64,000 bases of DNA. It comes from Psychrobacter sp. Ps6 (GTDB lineage Bacteria > Pseudomonadota > Gammaproteobacteria > Pseudomonadales > Moraxellaceae). This document shows positions 28,298 through 38,074 of this stretch, piece after piece (within the stretch, counting starts at the first letter, position 1; each line of letters begins with the position of its first letter). The stretch covers positions 434,001 through 498,000 of the forward strand of contig NZ_JADQAI010000001.1 of the NCBI RefSeq assembly GCF_022129235.1, given 5' to 3'. Both the position numbers and the translations under genes were made by a program. The notes under the pieces are model-generated. The model searched no databases. It was not told the DNA's origin and saw only the letters and a program-made list of their open reading frames with translations.

Positions 28298-29035
28298 ATG
28301 ATTGATATGAAAGAGACAAATCAAAGTATTGATAATCAGGCGCTTGTCGCTAATTGGCAGCAAGTCAAAGAGCAAATGACCAAGGCCTATGAACAGGCAT
28401 CTGAGCGAGATAGTAGATCTGCCAATACTACAATTTTGCTAGCCGTGTCAAAAACCAAGCCTGCCAATATGATTGCTACTTTGGCGAATGAAGGACAGCA
28501 GCATTTTGGCGAGAACTATCTACAAGAAGCCATCGAAAAAATAAATACGCTAAAATCGAATCCTGAATGCGCGGATATCGTCTGGCATTATATCGGTAGT
28601 ATTCAGCGTAATAAAACACGCGATATTGCCGAGCATTTTGATTGGGTGCAAACCCTTGAGCGCGATATCATTGCCAAACGTTTAAACGACCAACGCTCAG
28701 ATGAGCTCCCAGCATTGAACGTACTGATTCAGGTAAATATTGACAACGAAGACAGCAAGTCAGGTTGCTTACCAGCAGAACTGCCAGCATTGATCACAGC
28801 GATTAAAGGCTATGAGCGCTTGCAACTGCGCGGGTTGATGATTATCCCTGCCAAAGCAGATACAGATGCCTTTGCCCGAACCAAGGCATTGTTTGACGAT
28901 ATCAAAGCCAGCCATCCAGAGTTGAATGCTTGGGATACGCTTAGTATGGGGATGAGTGGTGATATGGCAGAGGCGATAGAAAACGGCTCTACCATGGTAC
29001 GTGTTGGTACGGCTATCTTTGGTGCGCGAGACTAG
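28298..29035 (+). CDS. yggS: YggS/PLPBP family pyridoxal-phosphate homeostasis protein
   Basis: YggS binds pyridoxal 5'-phosphate and buffers the B6 pool, with pleiotropic effects on amino acid metabolism. The product has the alanine-racemase-like barrel: ILLAVSKTKP holds the PLP Lys, followed by HFGENYLQEA, WHYIGSIQRNK, and SMGMSGDMAEAIENGSTMVRVGTAIFG, all family signatures. I start at the ATG at 28298 (245 residues), preceded by GAGAG eight bases upstream. A TTG five codons earlier and an ATG three codons later are alternatives. pdxB, a B6 biosynthesis gene, is about 5.3 kb downstream in the window. Confidence 0.93.
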   Translation: MIDMKETNQSIDNQALVANWQQVKEQMTKAYEQASERDSRSANTTILLAVSKTKPANMIATLANEGQQHFGENYLQEAIEKINTLKSNPECADIVWHYIGSIQRNKTRDIAEHFDWVQTLERDIIAKRLNDQRSDELPALNVLIQVNIDNEDSKSGCLPAELPALITAIKGYERLQLRGLMIIPAKADTDAFARTKALFDDIKASHPELNAWDTLSMGMSGDMAEAIENGSTMVRVGTAIFGARD

Positions 29036-29101
29036 TTTTGTGCGCAAGGCTAAAATGCTGCGTTCTAGGCCAATTGAATAAATGATTAATTGGCCAATCA
29101 A

Positions 29102-30376
29102 TCAAACCGTATCTTCTCGTTTGGTCACTAGCATTTGAGTGATTTTCAGATTATCGGTGGCAATGATTTCAAACCGATAATTGGCATACTCGATCGTATC
29201 GGTCTTCTTAGGAATTTTGCGAAGCATATACATCATAAAGCCGCTGATGGTCTCATAGTTCTCACTGCGTGGTAAGTCGACGATATCTAATGCACGAATG
29301 ACATCTTCAATAGGGGTCATACCATCGATCAACCATGAGTTATCTGTACGCTGGACAATAGGTTGTTCCTCAAGCGTTACCAGCTCACCCATCACGATAC
29401 TCATGACGTCTTTGAGCGTGATAACCCCAACCACGAGCCCATACTCATTTACAATTACCGCAAAGTCTGCACCAGTAGACTTAAACATCTCGAGCACTTC
29501 AAACAAAGACAACGTATCAGGCACAAAGAGCGCAGGCTTTAGCAGGGATTTGTTTGTCAGGCTAACCTCTTGCTGGTTTAGAACCAACGCCAAAAAACTG
29601 CGAGACTCTACGTAGCCAACGATATGTTCCAAATCATCATCATGGCAGACCAAAAACTTATTATGCGGCTGCTCGATCATGACTTCTACGACGGCTTCGG
29701 TACTGGTTTTGGTATCGAAATAAACGATATTTTCGCGTGGGTTCATCACCGAGGTGACGGTACGCTCTTGCATATCAAAGATATTTTCTATCAGATGATG
29801 CTCTTGTTTTTTGATCACACCCGCTTCAGCACCCGCATCCATGACGGCATAGATATCCTCTGGGGTCATATCGTCTTGGCGTATGGTCGAGATACCAAAA
29901 AACTTAAAGAGAATATTTGCAGCACCATCGAACACCCATATGATCGGCTTTAATACAAAAATTAATAGCATCATAGGGCGTACCAGTCGCACCGCTATCA
30001 TCTCAGCATTCGACATCGCCAAACGTCTGGGCATGAGATCGGCAAGTAGCGAAAACAAGCTGGTGATGAGTACAAATGATATGACCGATGCGATCGCTTC
30101 ACTATTGAATAACTGCTCTAGATAAGGACTGATGGCTGATTCACCCACGGCACCAGCCGAAATAGCAACCGCATTTAGTACTATTTGTACCACGGTGATA
30201 AAACTACCAGGATGCTCCTGCATATTAAGGACATCAAGTGCGCGAACATCGCCTTCTTTTGCCATAATTTGCAGTTTGATTTTACGCCCTGCGGCAATAG
30301 CAATTTCAGCGGCAGAGACAAAGGTACTCAAGGCAAGTAGAAGGAGAAGAAAAACACTAGCAGTTAGCAAGCTCAT
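29102..30376 (-). CDS. CorC/HlyC-type membrane protein with DUF21, CBS pair and CorC domain
   Basis: This 424-residue inner membrane protein has an N-terminal DUF21 (CNNM) module with about four hydrophobic helices (residues 3-25, 60-80, 90-115, 130-150). Two CBS domains follow (around MNPRENIVYFD and SLLKPALFVPDTLSLFEVL), then a CorC_HlyC transporter-associated domain (ADNSWLIDG-type region and SGFMMYMLRKIPKK). Such proteins are linked to Mg2+/Co2+ efflux or metal tolerance; the substrate cannot be told from sequence. It is convergent with yggS, with a gap of only 66 bp. Confidence 0.85.
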   Translation of the reverse strand: MSLLTASVFLLLLLALSTFVSAAEIAIAAGRKIKLQIMAKEGDVRALDVLNMQEHPGSFITVVQIVLNAVAISAGAVGESAISPYLEQLFNSEAIASVISFVLITSLFSLLADLMPRRLAMSNAEMIAVRLVRPMMLLIFVLKPIIWVFDGAANILFKFFGISTIRQDDMTPEDIYAVMDAGAEAGVIKKQEHHLIENIFDMQERTVTSVMNPRENIVYFDTKTSTEAVVEVMIEQPHNKFLVCHDDDLEHIVGYVESRSFLALVLNQQEVSLTNKSLLKPALFVPDTLSLFEVLEMFKSTGADFAVIVNEYGLVVGVITLKDVMSIVMGELVTLEEQPIVQRTDNSWLIDGMTPIEDVIRALDIVDLPRSENYETISGFMMYMLRKIPKKTDTIEYANYRFEIIATDNLKITQMLVTKREDTV

Positions 30377-30478
30377 GACATACTCGAAAAAGAAGTAAAG
30401 GTAATTAAGTCAAAAATATTGGGTAGGTTTATGTGGAAAAAATAGGAATATCTATAAATTGTTTGGTGAATAAAAACC

Positions 30479-30503
30479 AAAAAAGCTGGGCAAGCACCCA
30501 GCT
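30479..30503 (-). terminator. nadE terminator
   Basis: Stem AGCTGGG/CCCAGCT (30484-30490 with 30497-30503). On the minus strand it is followed by TTTTTTGGTTTTT. Confidence 0.85.
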
Positions 30504-30596
30504 AATAGGAAAAATTTGACGTTTTATCAAACGATCTGACTTGCACCTTTCAACTCATAAATTCGTAAATCATATAAGCTGAAAGGCAAGTGCGAT

Positions 30597-32288
30597 TTAG
30601 CCTTTAATCGACCACTTATTGACCAATGGATAGCGGCGTTCACGTCCAAAAGCTTTGTGGCTGATCTTTGTACCGATTGGCGATTGCAAGCGCTTATATT
30701 CGCTATTGTCTACCATCTTGATGACTTTTGCGACCATCTCAGCATCAAAGCCTTTATCGATAATTTCCTGATAGCCCATATCTTCATCGATATAAGACAT
30801 CAAGATACCGTCCAATACATCATAATCAGGCAAGCTGTCTTGATCTTTTTGATCTGGACGTAGCTCAGCTGACGGTGGACGAGTAATAACGCGCTCAGGG
30901 ATGACAGGCGTGTCTTCTAGGCGATTGCGGTAGCTTGCCAATTTATAGACTTGTGATTTATACACGTCTTTTAGTACGTCAAAACCGCCAGCCATATCGC
31001 CATACAGGGTCGAGTAACCAACCGCTAATTCTGATTTGTTACCTGTCGTGATGACCAAATGACCAAACTTGTTGGACAGTGCCATCAATACAACACCGCG
31101 AGCACGGGCTTGGATGTTTTCTTCAGTCGTATCAGCTGGTGACTTGTTAAATAGAGGCGCTAACGTATGACGGATACCTTCGACGGCGTCGAAAATAGGA
31201 CACACGGTATAAGAGACATTTAAGCGACGTGCCTGAGCCTGTGCATCTTCTAGACTGATCTGAGAGGTATATTCGTAAGGCATCATGACGGCATAGACCT
31301 TGTCAGCGCCCAACGCATCAACAGCGATACAGAGTGTCAGTGCTGAGTCAATACCACCTGACAGACCCACGATAATGCCAGAGAATCCTGAGTGATTGAC
31401 ATAGTCGCGTAGACCGACGACCAATGCCTGATACATCTCTGACTCACGGCTTAGGGTCAACGGCGCTTTGGCTTGGGTATTGAATTTAGCCGTTTTGACA
31501 TCTAAAGTGGCCAATAATAACTGGTTCATAAAGCGCGGTGCTTCATGGGCCACGCTGCCATCGGCTTGTACGGCCATAGAGCCGCCATCAAACACAAGGT
31601 CATCTTGACCACCAACTGCATTGACATAGACGATAGGCAAGTTGTTTTCACGGCTGCGCTTGGCAAGCATCGCTTTACGGTTGTCTTGCTTTTCAATCTC
31701 AAAAGGCGAGGCGTTTAAACTAACAATGAGGTCAGCACCTTGTTTTTTGAGTTCGGCAATCGGGTTTTTGTCCCATAAATCTTCACAGATGAGCAGACCA
31801 ATCGTAATGCCTTTATAGTCAAATAAGACTTGATTACGACCTTTATCAAAATAACGGCGCTCATCAAATACACCATAGTTTGGCAACATCTGCTTGTGAT
31901 AGAAGCCCTTTTGATGACCGTTATGTAAGATAGCAGCGGAGTTAAAAGTACCGTGATGATCGACATGCGGATAGCCGACAATCATGACGATATCGTCGAT
32001 GTCACTCAAGGTAGATAAAGCGCTTTTGACACGGCCTGATAAGCTTGGGCGTAGCAATAAATCTTGCGGAGGGTAGCCTAGTAGCGCCAGCTCTGGAAAT
32101 ACGATAACGTCAGCACCTTGTTCGCGTGCTTGTAATGCAAGCGTGCGCATTTTTTCAACGTTGGTTGCGATATCGCCTACCAAAAAATGTGACTGCGCTA
32201 AAGCAAAAGTGACCGTATCTTGTGGTTTGTTGGTCTTGCTGGCTTCATGTGAGGGGTTAAGATTGGGATTATCAGTGTCTTTTGACAT
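30597..32288 (-). CDS. nadE: Glutamine-dependent NAD+ synthetase
   Basis: NadE converts nicotinic acid adenine dinucleotide to NAD+ using ATP and ammonia from glutamine. The 563-residue product has two domains. An N-terminal nitrilase-like glutaminase (residues about 25-280) carries the Glu-Lys-Cys triad in FPELALLGYP, YHKQMLPNYGVFDE and LLICEDLWD. The C-terminal synthetase has the PP-loop IVGLSGGIDSALT and TGNKSELAVGYSTLYGDMAGG. The ATG is preceded by AGGAACAATAAC. It is monocistronic with its own terminator. Confidence 0.96.
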   Translation of the reverse strand: MSKDTDNPNLNPSHEASKTNKPQDTVTFALAQSHFLVGDIATNVEKMRTLALQAREQGADVIVFPELALLGYPPQDLLLRPSLSGRVKSALSTLSDIDDIVMIVGYPHVDHHGTFNSAAILHNGHQKGFYHKQMLPNYGVFDERRYFDKGRNQVLFDYKGITIGLLICEDLWDKNPIAELKKQGADLIVSLNASPFEIEKQDNRKAMLAKRSRENNLPIVYVNAVGGQDDLVFDGGSMAVQADGSVAHEAPRFMNQLLLATLDVKTAKFNTQAKAPLTLSRESEMYQALVVGLRDYVNHSGFSGIIVGLSGGIDSALTLCIAVDALGADKVYAVMMPYEYTSQISLEDAQAQARRLNVSYTVCPIFDAVEGIRHTLAPLFNKSPADTTEENIQARARGVVLMALSNKFGHLVITTGNKSELAVGYSTLYGDMAGGFDVLKDVYKSQVYKLASYRNRLEDTPVIPERVITRPPSAELRPDQKDQDSLPDYDVLDGILMSYIDEDMGYQEIIDKGFDAEMVAKVIKMVDNSEYKRLQSPIGTKISHKAFGRERRYPLVNKWSIKG

Positions 32289-32820
32289 TGTTATTGTTCC
32301 TATCGAGATATTATTAAAATTTGGTGAGTCTGTATTGATTTAAAATACAATCAAAGTAAGTCCGAAATTCATTCAAAACTGCGCGCTTGCTTATCAAGCT
32401 CGAATGTTGAGTTAATATAACAAGCCTAAATCCTACATAAGCGCTTAGACAATGCTTAAAAGCATGATTGCTTATGCCTCCTATCCCAAATGCTCGTGCC
32501 ATCCTAAAATGAGATCTTATGATAGTCTAGAAGAAGACGATACAAGAGGGTCTGGAATCTGCTTTGATAGATGCGATGTTTATGCAACGACAAAAATAAA
32601 AGCGTACAAATGCACTTAACTATATTGAAAAGCTTAAAATAATTGCTTTAGTATAACATCAATTGTCGTGACAAATAGAACGCACCAGTGAATTCCCTGA
32701 TAAGATCGCAGTTTAATAGCTGAACATAAAAGCAGCTGCGATGGCACTGTTTTTCACAGTAAATCCATGCATTATGCGCTAGTCATTCTGGTCATCATCT
32801 AGTAAGCTTGCATAGACAAA

Positions 32821-32841
32821 GTTGTAAGTAAAGATTACAAC
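32821..32841. promoter_or_regulatory. GTTGTAA-n7-TTACAAC inverted repeat
   Basis: Perfect 7-bp arms are separated by seven bases, 120-140 bp upstream of a promoter-like TTGACA. It could be an operator for a dimeric regulator; no regulator can be named. Confidence 0.35.
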
Positions 32842-32963
32842 ATAGCGTTATATAATTATCATAATCTATTGCATAATGGAGCGTAATAGCTGCGTTTTGC
32901 GCGATGTTATTTATCAGAGTGATAGTTTGTAAACACGCAGTATTGTCATGTGATTTAATGGGT

Positions 32964-32995
32964 TTGACACCGTTTTTTCTTTATATACTTATAAT
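32964..32995 (+). promoter_or_regulatory. Candidate promoter of the AI-2E permease-pdxB-epmA cluster
   Basis: A perfect TTGACA (32964-32969) and TATAAT (32990-32995) are present, but the spacer is 20 bases rather than 17. It lies about 120 bp ahead of the permease ATG. Confidence 0.35.
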
Positions 32996-33113
32996 CTACC
33001 ATCCTCGCTAATGGATACAGTTTGTGGACAGCGTCTATAAGCTGATGTTCATCACACATTTATAAACTTGCCAGCAAAACTATCGTTTGCTGTCCGCTCT
33101 TGGTTTATACGCT

Positions 33114-34271
33114 ATGATTGAAAATTGGACAAAAGAATTTATTATCCAGCGCTTGCTTGCGATTACTTTGCTGGTTGCGCTGTTCGTATTATGCTTTCAA
33201 GTGGTACAGTTTTTTATTGTACCGGCATTGTGGGCGGCGATTTTGGCGTATGTGACATTCCCTATTTATGAGTTTTTTCACGAAAAAGTTAAGCTAAGCC
33301 CAGATTTTAGCGCTGCCATTATGACCGTGAGCATCTCCTTGATAATAGGTGTACCATTGGTTATTGGTGTGTTTATTTTGCAGCAAGAAGCGTTGAGCCT
33401 AATCAGTAATTTGGTCTATCGTATTAAAGTGGGCTATCTAGATGTGCCTGACTCATTCAAAGAATTACCAATTATCGGTCAGCAAATCAAAGACGTACTG
33501 TGGCGAATCAATAAAAACCCAGAAGGCACGCTAGAAGCCTTTCGTCTTTGGGTTCAGTCGCACTTGTATTATGGCAAGGTAGCATTTGATGTGGTGTTCA
33601 GTGGTCTGGCCAAGCTTGGTATGGCGCTGATGACACTATTCTTTTTTTATCGTGATGGCACCAGTCTGGTTCGCCAGATTCGTCAAGCGCTGCGGAACAT
33701 CATTGGAAATCGCATCGATGGTTACATCGATTCTGTGGGTACAACCACACGTGCGGTAGTGTATGGCATCGGGCTGACGGCATTGGCTCAAGCGCTATTG
33801 GCAGGTATCGGCTATTACTTCGCTGGTGCGCCAAGTCCTATCTTATTGACCATTGTCACATTTATTATTGCGTTGATTCCCTTTGGTACGCCATTCGTTT
33901 GGGGCGGTGTGTCTATTTGGCTACTGAGTCAGGGACATACTGCAGAAGGGATTGGTTTGGCACTATGGGGCGTGTTTGTTATTAGCTGGGTGGATAATCT
34001 CATTCGTCCTATTGTTATTAGTGGTGCGACCAAAATCCCGTTTATTATTATTTTTATCGGTGTATTGGGCGGTCTGACTGCGTTTGGTTTTGTTGGATTG
34101 TTCATCGGCCCTGTGGTATTGGCTATCGGTCTTGCCGTATGGCGCGAGTGGATATCGCAGCATAAGAATGAGATATTTGCGCCGCAAGAAATCACGCTCT
34201 CTGACCCAAACGCTATAGCGCCAATACATAATCCAGAACAAGACACAGTTGGTGGAAACGAGTCTATATAG
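33114..34271 (+). CDS. AI-2E/PerM family permease (YdiK-like)
   Basis: This integral membrane protein of about 385 residues belongs to the AI-2E (UPF0118/PerM) family. Two helices lie near the N-terminus, two more around residue 65-90, a soluble middle region follows, and a helical C-terminal half carries SPILLTIVTFIIALIPFGTPFVWG and FVISWVDNLIRPIVISG, the family's hallmark. Members move small molecules or act as antiporters; the substrate here is unknown. The start is set at ATG 33114, since the upstream alternative is a TTG without a ribosome site. pdxB follows 29 bp downstream, suggesting one transcript. Confidence 0.88.
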   Translation: MIENWTKEFIIQRLLAITLLVALFVLCFQVVQFFIVPALWAAILAYVTFPIYEFFHEKVKLSPDFSAAIMTVSISLIIGVPLVIGVFILQQEALSLISNLVYRIKVGYLDVPDSFKELPIIGQQIKDVLWRINKNPEGTLEAFRLWVQSHLYYGKVAFDVVFSGLAKLGMALMTLFFFYRDGTSLVRQIRQALRNIIGNRIDGYIDSVGTTTRAVVYGIGLTALAQALLAGIGYYFAGAPSPILLTIVTFIIALIPFGTPFVWGGVSIWLLSQGHTAEGIGLALWGVFVISWVDNLIRPIVISGATKIPFIIIFIGVLGGLTAFGFVGLFIGPVVLAIGLAVWREWISQHKNEIFAPQEITLSDPNAIAPIHNPEQDTVGGNESI

Positions 34272-34300
34272 AAAACCCTTATCGATAGAGAAAATTACCA

Positions 34301-35470
34301 ATGACAAATAATAATAGTATCGCAGATGCTATGGACAATAAAATAGACCAGATGGCTAAAGGCATCACGATCGTTGCGGATAGCAATATCGCTAGCCTAA
34401 ATGATTTTTTTAATGAGGTTACATTAGGTCAGTTGTCTGAGCAGACAGTCAATATTATTACTGTCGCTGATCGTGATATTGATGCGAAGCTGCTGTCTGA
34501 AGTACAGCCAGATATTTTGTTAATACGCTCGGTCACACAAGTCAATGAGGCGCTACTGGCTGATAATCATAGTGTGCAATTTGTTGGCTCAGCGACTATC
34601 GGTACAGATCATGTCGACCAAGACTATTTAGCGATGCGCAACATTACTTTTGCCAATGCCGCTGGTTGTAGCAAGCACTCTGTGGCTCAGTATGTACTGA
34701 CGGCTATCTTGACCATACGTCCAAACTACTGGCAGCAGCCCGTGACACTCGGTATTATCGGCCTTGGTAATATTGGCGGTACGCTTGCTCAGTATGCCAA
34801 TGATCTGGGCTGGCAGGTACTTGGATACGATCCATTATTACCAAGCTCTACTATTAATAATGCCAGCCTTGAACAAGTGCTCTCTCAAAGTAATGTCGTC
34901 AGTCTGCATGTGCCTTTGACAAGTGAGAAAGTTGCCAGTAATTCTAAAGGCAGTGACTATCCAACGCGTCATCTCATCAATGCAGATACATTGGCCATGA
35001 TGCCTGCTGATACCATATTGATTAATAGCGCGCGCGGCCCTGTGATTCATGAAAATGATCTCAAGAATGATATTGCTCATACTGGACGGCAAGTGGTTTT
35101 GGATGTGTTTGAGCATGAGCCAAGGGTTGCTGATAGCCTCCTGTCTAAGCTCACAATCGCCACACCGCATATCGCTGGCTACACATTAGAGGGCAAGCTA
35201 CGTGGTACACAAATCATCTATGATGCCTTGTGTGAGAAGCTAGCGATCATACCTGCCCAGTCGATGTCCAACCTGCTACCGCTCAACCTGTTTTTGTGGT
35301 CTGAGCTAAAAGCACACCCAGACAGATTGCCAAAATTTTATGACATTATGCAAGATGATGCCTCGTTGCGAAGCAAAATATCTGGTGAAAGTTCTGACAA
35401 ACAAGTGAATGGCGCTGACTTTGACGGTTTGAGACGTGATTACCACTTGCGCCGTGAGTGGCAATCCTAA
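34301..35470 (+). CDS. pdxB: Erythronate-4-phosphate dehydrogenase
   Basis: PdxB oxidises 4-phosphoerythronate in the DXP-dependent pyridoxal phosphate pathway. The 389-residue protein belongs to the D-2-hydroxyacid dehydrogenase superfamily. It has RSVTQVNEALL and GSATIGTDHVD near the N-terminus and the NAD motif GIIGLGNIGGT. Catalytic Arg is in NSARGPVI, Glu in VFEHEP and His in ATPHIAGYT; this combination is specific to PdxB. The C-terminal dimerisation domain is present. The first ~20 residues extend beyond the E. coli start, so a later Met may be used. It lies in a cluster with the permease and epmA. Confidence 0.93.
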   Translation: MTNNNSIADAMDNKIDQMAKGITIVADSNIASLNDFFNEVTLGQLSEQTVNIITVADRDIDAKLLSEVQPDILLIRSVTQVNEALLADNHSVQFVGSATIGTDHVDQDYLAMRNITFANAAGCSKHSVAQYVLTAILTIRPNYWQQPVTLGIIGLGNIGGTLAQYANDLGWQVLGYDPLLPSSTINNASLEQVLSQSNVVSLHVPLTSEKVASNSKGSDYPTRHLINADTLAMMPADTILINSARGPVIHENDLKNDIAHTGRQVVLDVFEHEPRVADSLLSKLTIATPHIAGYTLEGKLRGTQIIYDALCEKLAIIPAQSMSNLLPLNLFLWSELKAHPDRLPKFYDIMQDDASLRSKISGESSDKQVNGADFDGLRRDYHLRREWQS

Positions 35471-35556
35471 TCTAGCAATTTAAAAATACTATTCTTAAAA
35501 ACATAAATAATCTACGTCATTGAAGCATTATTATTTATGAATCACGGTAGACAGTC

Positions 35557-36573
35557 ATGAGCCAATCAAGCAGTACATCTAGTCATAAACCTAACTACAC
35601 ACCCACCATGACACTGGCAATGGCACAGCAACGCGCCAAGTTTATCGGTGATATTCGGCAGTTTTTTATCAGTCGTCAGGTACTTGAAGTGCAGACGCCG
35701 CTTTTGTCGCAAGCGGGGAACACCGACACCTTTTTGCAGTCAGTGGCAGCGCACGTGACCTATCAAGATCGTCCTCGTACCTATTATTTGCATACGTCTC
35801 CTGAGTTTGCGATGAAGCGTTTACTGGCGAGCTGGCAAGTGCCTATTTATCAAATTTGTCCTGTGTTTCGGGATAATGAGATAGGCGTGCGTCATAATAT
35901 CGAATTTACAATGTTAGAGTGGTACCAGCCCAATTATAGTCTCGATGATATGGCAGATGAGCTTAATGAGTTGCTTACGGTGCTGTATGGTCATCCAATG
36001 GTGATGAGCCATTATCGCTATGTCGATGCTTTTATGGATTTTGTTGGTATACATCCACTGACAGCGAGCCTATCTGCGCTCCAAGCTGTAGCAGAAGATA
36101 TGGGTTTGATAGGATTTGATTTTAATGATGCTGATGATAGCGAAGAAAACCGTCGTCAGAACTGGTTAGATTTACTATTTAGTCATGCAGTAGAGCCAAA
36201 TTTGGGACATGATTTGCCGACACTGATCATAGAATATCCACCTGCGACAGCCGCATTGGCAAAGACGGCGCTAGATAAAGAAGGCAATACAATAGCGAAA
36301 CGTTTTGAGCTGTATATCAATGGGATTGAGATTGCCAACGCTTATGATGAGCTGGCAGATGGCCCAGCATTGCGAGCACGTTTTGAGCAAGACAATCAAT
36401 TACGTCAGCGTCATCATCTGCCGCAAATGCCCATTGATGAGCATTTAATTGCTGCATCTGATGACTTGATTCCTTGTAGTGGTATTGCGGTCGGTGTTGA
36501 TAGATTGCTTATGGTCATAACGGGCGCAAAGAGTTTAGAGGAAGTGATTGCTTTTCCCAGTGGTCAAGCATAA
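35557..36573 (+). CDS. epmA: Elongation factor P beta-lysine ligase EpmA (PoxA/GenX)
   Basis: EpmA is a truncated lysyl-tRNA synthetase paralog that attaches (R)-beta-lysine to EF-P, helping translation of polyproline stretches. The 338-residue protein lacks the anticodon-binding domain. It has class II motif 2 (FRDNEIGVRHNIEFTMLEWY) and motif 3 (GIAVGVDRLLMVITG), with YLHTSPEFAMKRLL and ELYINGIEIANAYDEL between. All fit the GenX/PoxA family. efp and epmB are not in the window. A bidirectional terminator follows. Confidence 0.95.
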   Translation: MSQSSSTSSHKPNYTPTMTLAMAQQRAKFIGDIRQFFISRQVLEVQTPLLSQAGNTDTFLQSVAAHVTYQDRPRTYYLHTSPEFAMKRLLASWQVPIYQICPVFRDNEIGVRHNIEFTMLEWYQPNYSLDDMADELNELLTVLYGHPMVMSHYRYVDAFMDFVGIHPLTASLSALQAVAEDMGLIGFDFNDADDSEENRRQNWLDLLFSHAVEPNLGHDLPTLIIEYPPATAALAKTALDKEGNTIAKRFELYINGIEIANAYDELADGPALRARFEQDNQLRQRHHLPQMPIDEHLIAASDDLIPCSGIAVGVDRLLMVITGAKSLEEVIAFPSGQA

Positions 36574-36604
36574 TAAGATAGATAGCTTTTATTCATAGCA
36601 GCAA

Positions 36605-36664
36605 GAAAAAAGGTCGTCACCAATTTACCAATTGAATATTGGTGAATCGATAACGACCTTTTTT
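36605..36664. terminator. Bidirectional terminator after epmA
   Basis: An outer stem AAGGTCGT/ACGACCTT with A and T runs encloses an inner hairpin CACCAAT/ATTGGTG, giving a long interrupted stem between convergent genes. Confidence 0.8.
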
Positions 36665-36734
36665 ATGATCTGATCCAGTGATTTGACGTACGTAGTTACA
36701 TCTCAGTAGTCAAACTCACCTAAACAGTGATAGT

Positions 36735-37376
36735 TTATACTGTAGCAATGGCTTCATTGATGTCGATATCACCATTGTGCAAGTTGAATACTTTTCCAAT
36801 AGTATTATCTGCGGTTAAGACAGCCGCCAGCGTCGTTGCGACATCTTTAATAGCATTTTCACCAGAGCTGGTATCATTGATAATTATTTTGCCTGTGCCA
36901 TCACGCTCTTTCAATGCACCTGGCTGTACGATTGTATAGTCAAGTGAGCTGTTATTCACTAACCAATAATCAGCATAGTGCTTAGAGATATAGTAGTCTT
37001 TTAGATCCGCAATATTAGGGTTGTTGTCCCATTTCTCAGTCTCTAGCGAGAATACAGAGCTGAGCATAATATAGCGTTTGATACCTTTGTCTTGCGCTGC
37101 TTGCATAGTCTTTACTGCACCATGTAAGTCGACTTCTAGTACATTTTTACCACCAGATCCTGCGACAAAATAGACAGCGTCAATATATTGGTCTAGTTGC
37201 TTTTCGATAGACTCTTTGCTGGCAGTAATATCAAGATCTAACTGGCTATAGCTATCATTATCAAACAGTTTTTCTTCTTGGCGAGTCGTACCAATTACTT
37301 GGTGTTCGTCAGCTAATAATTGCTTAACCAAGTTACTACCGACACGACCACTTGCACCAACGACTAAAATTTTCAT
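36735..37376 (-). CDS. NAD(P)-binding SDR-type protein (NmrA/YwnB-like)
   Basis: This 213-residue Rossmann protein has GASGRVGSNLVKQLL near the N-terminus (the GxxGxxG nucleotide motif), IDAVYFVAGSGGKNVLEVD, and a YADYWL segment with a Tyr but without a canonical YxxxK pair. It fits the atypical SDR group that includes YwnB, BVR-B and NmrA-like sensors. Activity is unknown. The ATG at 37376 is chosen because AGGA lies six bases upstream; an ATG two codons earlier abuts that site. It is convergent with epmA. Confidence 0.8.
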   Translation of the reverse strand: MKILVVGASGRVGSNLVKQLLADEHQVIGTTRQEEKLFDNDSYSQLDLDITASKESIEKQLDQYIDAVYFVAGSGGKNVLEVDLHGAVKTMQAAQDKGIKRYIMLSSVFSLETEKWDNNPNIADLKDYYISKHYADYWLVNNSSLDYTIVQPGALKERDGTGKIIINDTSSGENAIKDVATTLAAVLTADNTIGKVFNLHNGDIDINEAIATV

Positions 37377-37624
37377 AATCATTCCTATTTTTATTTAAAT
37401 TCTATTATTTGAGGCATTTAATAAATATATTTATCTCAAAAACTGAATGTATTTTAACAAAGATAGGCAACACGCTTCGTTATAAAGCGTGCTGATTGAA
37501 TAGGTTTTGGTTATAGAGTGTATACGGTTTGCAAGGAAGTAAACATTACCTAGAGGGCGTCACTTAGAAGACATCATCTAATAGTTGGTAAGCAGGTCAG
37601 TGTCAGACGGAATGATAAAGCCTA

Positions 37625-38074
37625 CTAACGAACCAAGCGATTGAGACCGTCGGCAAAGGCTTTTTTATCGCGGTCGCCGTAGGGTTTTTGCCCGCTCATC
37701 TCTTGCAGCTCTAGGACACCCGTGCCGCGCATGGTGTCCATAAAATCGCGCATATTGAGCTTTTGCTTGATATTATTCTTGTCATAGACCACGCCGCGGG
37801 TTGTCAGTACTAGGCCGCCTTTATCCAAAATATCATTGGCTAAAGGTATATCGCTCGTAATCGCCAAGTCGCCTGCCTGTATCTGCTCGACGATATAATC
37901 ATCGGCCTTGTCGAAGCCTGATGGTACAACCGTCATGACGAGCAGAGGAGATTTGCGTAGTTTGATTGGCTGGTTGGCGACGAATATCGCGACTGTCTTT
38001 GTTCGTTCAGCCGTTTTGATAATCAAATCTTTGGCAATCAATGGTACGGAGTCGGCATCCACCCAAATTTGCAT
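37625..38074 (-). CDS. yaiI: DUF188/YaiI family protein
   Basis: This 149-residue protein is of the UPF0178 (DUF188) family, with a PIN-like fold predicted. It opens with IWVDADSVPLIAKDLI and continues with VPSGFDKADDYIVEQI, DLAITSDIPLANDIL and RGTGVLELQEMSGQKPYGDRD, all diagnostic. The Asp residues at the start and in SDIP resemble nuclease metal ligands. Its function is unproven. Its ATG overlaps the purK stop by one base, so the two are translationally coupled. Confidence 0.9.
   Translation of the reverse strand: MQIWVDADSVPLIAKDLIIKTAERTKTVAIFVANQPIKLRKSPLLVMTVVPSGFDKADDYIVEQIQAGDLAITSDIPLANDILDKGGLVLTTRGVVYDKNNIKQKLNMRDFMDTMRGTGVLELQEMSGQKPYGDRDKKAFADGLNRLVR

Larger units (their letters stand above)
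32289..33113. other. Long nadE-AI-2E permease divergent intergenic region
   Basis: This 825-bp AT-rich region lies between divergent genes. It holds an inverted repeat at 32821-32841 and a promoter-like TTGACA/TATAAT pair near 32964-32995. No open frame there has coding features. Confidence 0.45.
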
